Source: Synergistaceae bacterium (GTDB lineage: Bacteria; Synergistota; Synergistia; Synergistales; Aminobacteriaceae). Taken from it: a DNA stretch of 64,000 nucleotides. Both the position numbers and the translations under genes were made by a program. Where the stretch lies: assembly GCA_017455085.1 (NCBI GenBank), contig JAFTBT010000073.1:6473-70472 (forward strand). Direction: 5' to 3'. The notes beneath the pieces are model-generated. The model did no database searches and was not told the origin of the DNA. It saw only the letters and a program-made list of their open reading frames with translations. Positions 53,401 through 61,200 of this stretch are shown piece after piece (the stretch's first letter is position 1; each line of letters opens with the position of its first letter).

Positions 53401-54399
53401 ATGCTGACGGTCAGCGTGAACGGGAACACTAAGCCCAATGCGGATATTAACGTCAAAGCTACAGTGCCGGCACTTAAGGTGATGGACAAGATTGACGTGA
53501 AGAATATATCCCTTCCTGTGGTGTACAGGCCTTCGGTGAACAAGGTGGAGCTGAAGAATGCGACTGCTAAGCTCAGTGACGGGGACATAAAAACCGGATT
53601 CGAGTACGACATGAATAAATCTACGTGGAAGGGCAACGTGAAGGTGATGCATCTGGATTTCGGGACGCTGGCGAATAAATTCCTGCCTGAGGGTGAACTT
53701 GTGGGCAGCGTTGACGCAGAAATCAACATGAACGGGCGGCAGGGAGTTATGCCTACGAGCTACGCGGACGGGAAATTTACGACAGGTGCGGGATATTTCC
53801 ACAAGATGAAGATGCTGGATAGTATTACCCCAACGAAAAGAATCAGCTTCGAGAAGATCAACGGCACATTTTTCTGGAACGGGTCTGATGTTTTCCTGAA
53901 TCCTGGAACTGGGGCAAGAGCCGGGTATGATGAGCCGCTGTACAGGTACGTCATGGTGAACGGGTCTCTGGGAGTGCCGGGAAAAGGGTTGAAGCTGCTG
54001 TGTGACGGAAGGTTTGACCTGAAGATTCTGGACCAGCTATTGGGCGCGATGAAGGGAGTGTTTCAGTACATGACGGGGAGTCTTGGCCGGGATGTGCTGA
54101 AGGATGCTGCGGGCAGGGTGTTGGGCATAAAGCGCAAGGACTTTCAGAACGTTTCATTCACGCTTGCGAACTCGTGGAATAACCTGCATATGCAGAACCT
54201 GAAGATCACGAAGCCTATAGAGGACTTTTTGCCGATAGACATTCTGAACAGGGATCAGGAAGCACAGAAGGATGATACACAGTTCAAGCTGCAGCTGAAG
54301 ATTCCGACTGGGAAGGGCTACAAGAGCGCGGAGGAAGACAGTACAGGAGACCAGCTCAAGGAACAGCTAATAGATAACCTGTTCAACTACGGACTGTAA
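50437..54399 (+). CDS. Giant AsmA/TamB-like envelope protein (copy 2)
   Basis: This 1320-aa protein has one N-terminal transmembrane anchor (about 5-30) and a long periplasmic repeat-built beta region, like copy 1. Repeats are obvious: NVEPRYIKALKDLAGTYDL resembles NIEPRVIPELKDVKGVYNL, and TLPGGSMNLKGSVNI resembles TLPRGSVNLNGNVNL. The C-terminal part (about 1170-1290) has the AsmA-C-like module (FEKINGTFFWNGSDVFLNPG). It is probably involved in lipid transport to the outer membrane. The start is GTG 50437 or, with better spacing to AGGA, GTG 50449. It is followed by a terminator and stands as a single-gene unit. Confidence 0.75.
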   Translation: MNFIVRVIGSIIKYFIYLCIVLIAVSAALFWFDTGSWLVRPLAQRAGNYFLAPMTLNIDSVNGSVRHGYTLSGLTLSSGDKALLTLDYASVSPDWDLVLAGMNGLPFIKALDVHGISSDLDNVMQIVNHFASTEDTTLEDEAPSDSDSDSPLRINPFSLAIGDVKFGTPYANLALDAITLKPSGNFALNAEIISRDKTLPLKADARLNFEPLEILSSDLRIGRKGTGKFVGSLFPVKANLFLTALSLEDFMQFAPDMGGVKASGRIDAKLSALTEGENLTASGVVSMPRAEVMDIPLNFRLPFSWDGVSVFAVNDAALHTKAASLKLTAQTDINNLAVKAKGEALNISLNEIGRMFAPEVGLKGEGGNVKFDIDSVLTGDVLGKTTANIHANIPEITAAGAQILKGLSGQVKLDPGHAPRISMNGEIFKGKLFARGEAQQDSQGNIKPSAIISVVNLDIPTVIRTFPAAAKSVKKPAGKITARAVIADNLDVNGKITSDKLSANGVTLTNIIADLAYSYSKGTANLEGLTVNLGKGKVYASGSANLHTERFSFRTDAENIEPRVIPELKDVKGVYNLYAQGSGKYTDTSTIKTEAELTAKNVAYADYAVGNVNVPVDFANNILRITDGVITLPRGSVNLNGNVNLNTNMFTFGAEAHNVEPRYIKALKDLAGTYDLKATASGNFTNMNTIKAAADLKARNVGYAGMNIGDVDLPVVFTGNLLNIPGAKATLPGGSMNLKGSVNIKNTANPYIDVTASTQGINLAEVMQKFDLQNQQMPVSGKVWGSVSVKGPLNKAGVNAVIRAVDVKAGESVDIPSAALDVAGNTQVITVRNLEGTFNGAMFKADGNMKINQKNIMNSNVNMQAKFGRLNLKKILTQFTGSAPVTGVIRGDVALVGTLARPALDVKLNAPVIQGSTEIHDIAVKLRAPAENHYTVNAKARINDFRPEADVDLKNDGGIWSYAVKTKPLDIDKAVQTQKPEMAGMAKGMLTVSVNGNTKPNADINVKATVPALKVMDKIDVKNISLPVVYRPSVNKVELKNATAKLSDGDIKTGFEYDMNKSTWKGNVKVMHLDFGTLANKFLPEGELVGSVDAEINMNGRQGVMPTSYADGKFTTGAGYFHKMKMLDSITPTKRISFEKINGTFFWNGSDVFLNPGTGARAGYDEPLYRYVMVNGSLGVPGKGLKLLCDGRFDLKILDQLLGAMKGVFQYMTGSLGRDVLKDAAGRVLGIKRKDFQNVSFTLANSWNNLHMQNLKITKPIEDFLPIDILNRDQEAQKDDTQFKLQLKIPTGKGYKSAEEDSTGDQLKEQLIDNLFNYGL

Positions 54400-54413
54400 C
54401 CGCAAAAAAATAT

Positions 54414-54439
54414 CCCCTCACATTTTCGGAGGGGGGTTT
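54414..54439 (+). terminator. Rho-independent terminator after AsmA-like copy 2
   Basis: CCCCTC pairs with GAGGGG, with a 9-base loop, followed by GGTTTCTG, a short U-tract. It is 14 bases past the stop. Confidence 0.65.
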
Positions 54440-54455
54440 CTGTTTACGGCAATAT

Positions 54456-55553
54456 CTACACGTTGAAGCGGATTTCTATCATGTCGCCGTCCTTCACAAT
54501 GTATTCTTTTCCCTCAAGCCGCAAGACTCCTTTATCCCTGCACGCCGCTATTGATGCATTGTTCGCGATAAAGTCATCATACGCCACAACCTGCGCCCTG
54601 ATGAATCCCCTCGCCAAGTCGCTGTGAATAGTCCCTGCTGCGTCCACTGCGGTGCTTCCCTGCCGGAGAGTCCACGCCCTCACTTCATCGCTGCCTGACG
54701 TGAAAAATGAGATCAGCCCCAAAAGTTTATACGCCTCATGAATCAGCCTGTCCCTTCCCGGCTCAGTGATTGCCAAGTCCTTCATGAACTCCGCTCTGTC
54801 TTCGGGGTCTAGCTGCTCTAGCTCCATCTCTGTCGCTCCGTAAACGCGTACACTCTTCAGACCTTTGGCCTGCATCTCCGCCTCAAGGCCAGCAAGCTCC
54901 GAAACGTCTCCGGTCTGTGTGTCGTCCAGATTCAGAACCACCAGCTCAGGCTTCAGCGTCAGGAACGCAAAACCCGACAACATACGTTTTTGTTCGTCAG
55001 TGAGTGGAAATTCACGCAAGGGCTTCTCCTCCAGCAGATGAGCCTCTAGTTCCTTCAGGAGGTCAAGTTCCGCGCTCTCTTGTGGAGTCAGTTTCTTCTT
55101 GGCCTTCTTCTCGTCAAGACGTGCTAGCCTGTTGCTGATTACCCCCAAATCACGATATATCAGCTCTGCTTCTACGATGTGCCAGTCACGTAACGGGTCA
55201 ATACTATTTTCCGGATGTGGCACTGACGAGTTCGCAAACACCCTCACCACATGCAGCAACGCTTCTGATTCCGACACGAACGACAGAAACGAGTTCCCCA
55301 GTCCTGCGCCTTTGCCTGCGTCACGAGAGAGTCCGGCCAAGTCCACAAACTCCACATCAGCGGGCTTCTCACTCTTTGGCTTGAATATCTCCACCAGCTT
55401 GTCGAACCTAGCATCAGGCACATTCACCAGCGCACGATTCGGCTCTGTTTTTCCGGATGCATATGGCTTCACTTCTGCTCCTGCTCTGGTTATTACGTTG
55501 AAGACCGTTGATTTTCCGGACAACGGCAACCCTACAATTCCACACTTTAGCAT
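54456..55553 (-). CDS. YchF/OLA1-like GTPase/ATPase
   Basis: This 365-aa P-loop protein has GIVGLPLSGKST (Walker A), a Walker B/G3 region in FVDLAGLSRDAGKGAGLGNSF, a coiled-coil insertion (KKAKKKLTPQESAELDLLKEL) and a C-terminal TGS-like domain ending EGKEYIVKDGDMIEIRFNV. YchF proteins bind ATP as well as GTP and act on ribosomes or stress responses. The usual YchF P-loop is GLPNVGKST; here it is GLPLSGKST, so this is a divergent branch. The L,D-transpeptidase gene ends 7 bases upstream, so they are probably cotranscribed. Confidence 0.88.
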   Translation of the reverse strand: MLKCGIVGLPLSGKSTVFNVITRAGAEVKPYASGKTEPNRALVNVPDARFDKLVEIFKPKSEKPADVEFVDLAGLSRDAGKGAGLGNSFLSFVSESEALLHVVRVFANSSVPHPENSIDPLRDWHIVEAELIYRDLGVISNRLARLDEKKAKKKLTPQESAELDLLKELEAHLLEEKPLREFPLTDEQKRMLSGFAFLTLKPELVVLNLDDTQTGDVSELAGLEAEMQAKGLKSVRVYGATEMELEQLDPEDRAEFMKDLAITEPGRDRLIHEAYKLLGLISFFTSGSDEVRAWTLRQGSTAVDAAGTIHSDLARGFIRAQVVAYDDFIANNASIAACRDKGVLRLEGKEYIVKDGDMIEIRFNV

Positions 55554-55560
55554 TTTTCTA

Positions 55561-56490
55561 TCAATTCTCCCTTATCACTACAGGCATATTCTTATACGCA
55601 AAAGTCTTCAGCTCGGCTATGTCCTCGTTGCTGAGCCTGATACACCCTTCTGTTGCCATAGTTCCCCGCGAATCCGGGTCATGTGTTCCGTGAATCCCGA
55701 TACCCTTCCAGCCCTTAGCATCCAGCCTCAAGAACCACGGGCCATATGCTCCCTTGATTTTGCCTTTGCCGTCCCCGAAGTCATGAGTCCACTTTGAGGC
55801 ATTCTCGATAGATACGATCTTGAAATTTCCGACCGGAGTCCTGTTGTCGCCGACTCGCTTCTTGTCGCCGGGATTCCTGCCCACAGCGATCGGGTAGCTC
55901 TTCACAAATTCGTTGCCCTTGTAGAGCGTCAATGTGTATGCTGATTTGCTGACACGTATATTGTACTTGCCGTTATTGTCAGGTCTTGGGGCAACGGGCG
56001 GCTCGTTCCAAATCGGCGGGGCATCCTGAAAGTCTTCCTGCTGTTTTTCCCTATGGACAGTAATAATTCTGTCGGTGTCAGGATTCTTTTCTGATGGCAA
56101 CTGCAAACTTGAGGCATTAGTCTTTCGAGTCGTCAGTGGAATGATTATGCTTTGGCCTGTCCGCTGAACTGGAGGAGGTGAAGATTCTTCTGGGGCATCG
56201 TGAAGTGCCGCAGCAACAACGGGCAGATTCTCCGGCTCAGGCAGTGAGGCAGTGATGACTTGCGGATGAGTGGGAGCTGTGAGAGTCTTTGGTTCTGCTT
56301 CCACTAGTCTGGGGTTCTGGAACGCAGCATATACTACTCCGCACAGCACTACCCCAGCAGTGCAGAATATCCCCCGCAAAACCGGATGGAGTCGTTTCTT
56401 GACGGCCCATCTTCCGCGACCTTTGTCGATCCATACAGTTCTGAGCGTGAACAAATCCTTGACGAAATCGCGCAAGCTGTCATTATTCAT
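55561..56490 (-). CDS. L,D-transpeptidase (YkuD/ErfK family)
   Basis: This 309-aa protein makes 3-3 cross-links in peptidoglycan or attaches proteins to it. It has an N-terminal cytosolic tail, one transmembrane helix (about 36-53), a Pro/Glu-rich linker and the YkuD domain from about residue 170: YNIRVSKSAYTLTLYKGNEF, PIAVGRNPGDKKRVGDNRTP, IHGTHDPDSRGTMATEGCIR with the catalytic Cys in GCIRLSN. It precedes the YchF-like gene by 7 bases. Confidence 0.93.
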   Translation of the reverse strand: MNNDSLRDFVKDLFTLRTVWIDKGRGRWAVKKRLHPVLRGIFCTAGVVLCGVVYAAFQNPRLVEAEPKTLTAPTHPQVITASLPEPENLPVVAAALHDAPEESSPPPVQRTGQSIIIPLTTRKTNASSLQLPSEKNPDTDRIITVHREKQQEDFQDAPPIWNEPPVAPRPDNNGKYNIRVSKSAYTLTLYKGNEFVKSYPIAVGRNPGDKKRVGDNRTPVGNFKIVSIENASKWTHDFGDGKGKIKGAYGPWFLRLDAKGWKGIGIHGTHDPDSRGTMATEGCIRLSNEDIAELKTFAYKNMPVVIREN

Positions 56491-56576
56491 AATTGTAGAT
56501 TCTCTCCTTTGTTGGGAATGCCTGAATATTAGCGCAGTCGTGGCAAAAAGTCAGCATTAATTTTTGTGTTAGGCTA

Positions 56577-56635
56577 CACGAGCAAATCACTGTGTGTGTT
56601 GAGCCTCACGAGCAATCACTGTGTGTATTCAGCCT
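56577..56635. repeat. Short tandem repeat (about 30 bp) in an intergenic gap
   Basis: CACGAGCAAATCACTGTGTG + TGTTGAGCCT (56577-56606) is repeated at 56607-56635 with one deletion and two changes. A degenerate third part follows to about 56654, at the antiporter stop codon. Confidence 0.7.
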
Positions 56636-56653
56636 CACTCACAAAAACATACC

Positions 56654-58135
56654 TCACTCACTACGTACAGCCTTACGCGCAAGCTGTGCCTCAACCACAG
56701 AAAGTTTCGCCCTGTCTCCGAACAACAATAACGTATCATTCTCCTCCAGCACCGTCCACCCTTTAGGGATCAAGTACTTTTCTCCGCGATTGATCAGCAG
56801 AATCGTAACTCCATCAGGGAATCTCAAGTCCTTCACCTGCCGACCTATCACTTCAGCATCCGGAAGCAAATCCACTTCGCTGGTAATGTCCGTCCCAGAT
56901 CCCGGAGTTATGTCGAAATTCAACATCCACGACTTCGCCTCACGAACCGCCGCATCCAGTTTCAGCAGCTTGGCCGCAAATGCAAGTGTCTTCCCCTGAA
57001 TCATCACAGACGTCAACACCACAAAAAATATCAGGTTGAACATGTACGTAGCGTACGGGTGCCCTTCAGTCAACGGGTATGTAGCAAGAATTATCGGCAC
57101 TGCTCCCCTGAGTCCCGTCCAGCTTATGAAGAGTTTTTCCCTCCAGTTGAAGCGGCTGAAGATAGTCCCCGCAAAAATCGCTATCGGCCTCGCTATGAAC
57201 ATCAGGCAGAACGACACAAACAGTCCCGTCCCGATTATGGTGAGGTCAATAATTTCGTGAGGAGTCACCAGCAATCCCAGCACCAGAAACATCACTATCT
57301 GCATCAGCCACGCAAAACCCTCGTGGAATCTCTGGAGACTGTACTTGTACAGGAAATTCCCTCCGCCCATCACGATACCGCACACGTATACGGCCAAGTA
57401 CCCGTTGCCATAAACTGACTCAGTCAGGCCGAAAGTAGCCATCACGATCGCGATACCCCACACCGGATAAAGTGCCTCGTTCGTGACTCTAAGCCGCTGT
57501 ATCGCCCAGCACGCAGCCCTCCCCATCAAGTACCCAACAGCTCCGCCCGCAGCCATCTGCACCACGAACTTCACAGCCAGCTCTCCCAACGGAACATCAG
57601 GACTCTTCAGCCACGTTATCGCCGTCAACGTCAGGAACACAGCCATCGGGTCATTGCTGCCGGACTCGAACTCAAGCAAGGGCTTTAGCGCACCCTTCAC
57701 TCCGACTTTTTGCGTCCTGAGGATCGAGAACACTGCCGCCGCATCTGTGGACGAGATTATTGCGCCGAGAAGAAATGCATCCTTGTAGGAGATGTACGGG
57801 AGCATGGACAGCGGTACAGCCATAGCTACAGCCGTGAGAAATACTCCCAGCGTGGAAAGCACGATACCTTGCGTGACTATGGGCTTGATGTCGCTCCATT
57901 GGGTCTGGAAGCCGCCGGAGAACAGTATGAACGCCAGAGCGAACGTGCCGACATCATTAGCAGCTTTTGCGTCAGAGAAGTTCAGGCCTCCGGGACCATC
58001 GACACCTGCGAGCATTCCGATACCTAAAAACAGAATCAGGGCGGGGACTTTGATTTTTTCGGAGAGCGCACCAGCAACTAGGCTCAGAAAAAACAGCAGA
58101 CCGGTAACAAGAAAGGGGTTAATGACTTGAAGCAT
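56654..58135 (-). CDS. K+/H+ antiporter, CPA1 family with RCK_C domain (CvrA/NhaP2-like)
   Basis: This 493-aa inner-membrane antiporter has about 12 transmembrane helices over residues 1-395. Core motifs are FILFSGGFQTQW, GAIISSTDAAAVFSILR and FESGSNDPMAVFLT (ND ion site). The C-terminal cytosolic part has an RCK_C/TrkA-C domain (about 415-485: GRQVKDLRFPDGVTILLINR, LEENDTLLLFGDRAKL) that binds regulatory ligands. The role is K+ or Na+ homeostasis. It stands as a single minus-strand gene; the C-terminus borders short repeats. Confidence 0.92.
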   Translation of the reverse strand: MLQVINPFLVTGLLFFLSLVAGALSEKIKVPALILFLGIGMLAGVDGPGGLNFSDAKAANDVGTFALAFILFSGGFQTQWSDIKPIVTQGIVLSTLGVFLTAVAMAVPLSMLPYISYKDAFLLGAIISSTDAAAVFSILRTQKVGVKGALKPLLEFESGSNDPMAVFLTLTAITWLKSPDVPLGELAVKFVVQMAAGGAVGYLMGRAACWAIQRLRVTNEALYPVWGIAIVMATFGLTESVYGNGYLAVYVCGIVMGGGNFLYKYSLQRFHEGFAWLMQIVMFLVLGLLVTPHEIIDLTIIGTGLFVSFCLMFIARPIAIFAGTIFSRFNWREKLFISWTGLRGAVPIILATYPLTEGHPYATYMFNLIFFVVLTSVMIQGKTLAFAAKLLKLDAAVREAKSWMLNFDITPGSGTDITSEVDLLPDAEVIGRQVKDLRFPDGVTILLINRGEKYLIPKGWTVLEENDTLLLFGDRAKLSVVEAQLARKAVRSE

Positions 58136-58216
58136 AGAGTATAAGAATTTCCTCCTGTGTGTGTGAAAAATTTTGTGTAAGTATAATTATCGCACATGAA
58201 TACGTATAAACAATGA

Positions 58217-58238
58217 GCCTCCCATATTTCAGGGAAGC
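58217..58238 (-). terminator. Possible terminator after the Tp47-like gene
   Basis: On the minus strand GCTTCCC pairs with GGGAGGC (one G-T) with an 8-base loop, followed by TCATTGTTT. The U-tract is poor. It lies about 45 bases past the stop. Confidence 0.35.
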
Positions 58239-58279
58239 CCATAAAGAAAAATCTGCGTGTTATGAATCTACAGAGTGCT

Positions 58280-61200
58280 TTACTTTTTCCGAGCTATGAG
58301 CAGCAGAACCGCAAGCATCATCGGTGCAAGAGTCTCTATCGTATTGCATCCGCCACCGGGACTGCTGAGAGTACCTTTATTTGCGGATGAACTTGTCGTG
58401 ATTATTGGAGCATACGTGTAATCAGGCTGCATGTATGCCGCTACGTTGACGTGTTTGTTCGCTGGGACAGTTTTTGTTACGCTGCCGTTGTCGTCAAGGA
58501 ATGTGTATGCCGTCTCTTGGGCTGATGCGTGGAAAGCTGCTGCGTTTGTAGCTTTAGACTCCGCCATCATGTGCAGGAAAATATACGCCCCTGCCTCCAG
58601 ATCGCTCAGGTCAACACCGAACACATACACTGCTTCTTTGTCCACGCTCATTAATGGAAGTATCACCGCAATAGTCTCGTTGCTGGGGATTGCTTCAAGC
58701 TCTTCTGCGCTCACGGAGGCAATACCCCTCACTCTACCCGCTGAACTTGCAGGGAGCGAAAGTACTTGTGTGCTGCTGGTTACTGCACTAGATCCGGAAC
58801 TGAGAGCGTCAAGAATCTTCTGGGCTGTCGCTGAATCCTGAACGTTCACAGCAGGAGTGCCGGGTGTCGCAGAATATGAGTCCCCTTCATCAGGAGTGCC
58901 GGGTGTATCTGGAGTATCGGGAGTGCTTGAGCCTGACTGTGTACCCTCAATGTATATCGTGGTGCTGATGTGTCCGTCACGCAGTCCATCATTGATGAGG
59001 GTTTCGCCTTCGGGTGAGAGGGTATACTCTCCTTCGGTGATTGTGCTGCTGTCTGCGGCCATGATTCCGTAAAAGAACATTATCGAGCCGTCGGAGTCAA
59101 TCATTGCTCCCGTGCCTGTGAGGTTGCTTATGTCCCTGCTTGTCCCGTCAGGAAACACCTGCACAACTTTCAGGCCTGCACTGTTCAGAGCCGAGAACTT
59201 CGGAATCTCACGCCATCCGCTTTCGCCAACAGGTATGGAGTTCACCGCCGTATACACTGAGTCGTACAGACTGCCGAGTGTTGTGCTGTTCATAACAACA
59301 ATTTTCCCGAAGCCCACGATTCCGGTGTAGTCGTCTGATACTCCGTCAAGCACTATGTCGAACGTAAAGCCCGAGCCTGCTATTTCGTTGCGGCCTGATG
59401 TGTATTCGGTCGTGGAGTTTTCCGCAAGCGTGGTATAGTCGCTGGCATTCACGAACTTGTTGCTGTCGAGTTCATCATCCACAGCGTCAATATACCCTTT
59501 CGGAGTCAGCAGGAAGTTCAACCCCGCACCGTTCTTGTCGTTGGAGACTATGAGGCTTGTTGCGTCAGTGGTGAACACCTCAACTGTTGCGGCCAAGTCA
59601 GAATGTCTCTCCGTGCTGAAAACTGCCTTGTACCTGCCTGCGCCGAGAGTCTGGGAAAATGTCAGCTCACCGTTTGAGTATTCGTATAGTTCGGAGTCCA
59701 ATGCCGCCGCGTGCCTGATGCTCGGAGTCACTGAGTCTATATCATACGTAACTCCTGAGGGAAGATTACTGAATGTGATAGTTATGGGGTCTCCTGTTCC
59801 GGCCAAGATACCGTGATAGCCTTCGGGGTATGCATAGCTCACTGACGCAGGACTCTCAAGTTTCAGGTATACGCTGCAATCAATCACAACATCAGGCTTA
59901 TTCTTGAGCATGAACTGAATTTTTGTGATGGTCTTTCCCTGAAGGTCGCTCGTATAGTCATAATCCCTTACGATCCCGTGAGGCTCTATGAATTCCTTGT
60001 AGGTCAGGGCAATTTCTCCAGCACTGAACCACAAATTGCTGTTGTGCCTGAGTCCGTAGGTTTTCCCGTCGCTGGTCGTGATGAGTGCTCCCAAGTCTAG
60101 GCGGTCGTCTCCGGAAGTTACAGCCACATCCACGCCCGAAATACTCAGCATGTAGTTTCCCCACGTGGAATTTGCTCCACTCTTGAGGGTTACGACTGCG
60201 TCATTGGCCTCTTCGTACTCGGTAACCATCCTGCCGAACGTGCCTACAGCATTAACGTCCTTGTACTCTGTAAATTCTGTGTCCACGAATGTGTAGCGTA
60301 CATCATCGCTAAAACGCTGGTACACATCATCAACCATTCTGACCTGCACATTTTTCACGCCGGTAATATCCCGTCCGCCTAAGTCGTTTGATTCGCTGGC
60401 TAACTGTGTGAATCTCCCTGCTACTCTTGCTGTAGGAGAGCTTATCGCATCGAGGCCTTGAGTGTACAAATCCTCTGATGTAGTAACTATTTCGCCTGCG
60501 TAGAACTCCGCCCAAGTCATATTTGTGGTGGCGTAGTAATATTTCTTGACAACGAACGTAACCGCAATATCCGTATAGCCCTTTGCGCGGAAAATTCCCG
60601 TGTAGATTCCGGGTGCTGCTTCCTCGTTGATGGTGATGGTGTTGTTCGCATATGTGTAGTCAGTGATGTATGTGCGGTCTCTTCTTGAGCCGGTGTACAG
60701 CGATACTAATTCGTACGTTACGCCATTAGGAAGGTCGTCAAACGTGAGGGGAATCGATATGTTTTTGCCGGAAAGAATCTCAGAATTGGACGCAAGTACT
60801 TTTGTGGTTGAGATTGCGGGAAGGGTGATATTGCAGTTCACGATCACGTCCGGAAGATTCTTGAGCATGTACTGAATCTTGGTGATGGTCTTTCCGGCCA
60901 TGTCCGAAGTGTAGGCGTATTTGCGTGAGACCCCGTGAACTTCCACGAACTCCTGCACTGCCAGAGCCATATCGCTAGCACTGAACCATAAATTATTGTT
61001 GTGCCTCATGCCGTAGACTTTGCCGTCACTGGTGGTGATTAATGCTCCCAGATAGTAGCGTGTATCACCTGAGCCGAGAGTCACGTCAGCACTCGCAATA
61101 TTCAGCACATAGTTTCCCCAAACCGCGCTCGCCCCGCTGGATAGAGTCACGTCTGCACTGGAGGCCGTAACTGTCTGCGTGACCATCGCCCCAAAATTTC

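Noticed and set aside
52477..53802. A 441-codon open frame on the minus strand inside the second AsmA/TamB-like gene
   Set aside because: The plus-strand frame has family-like repeats and a TM anchor; the minus frame is rich in His, Arg and Cys with no family pattern or ribosome-binding site, a typical shadow of biased codon use.
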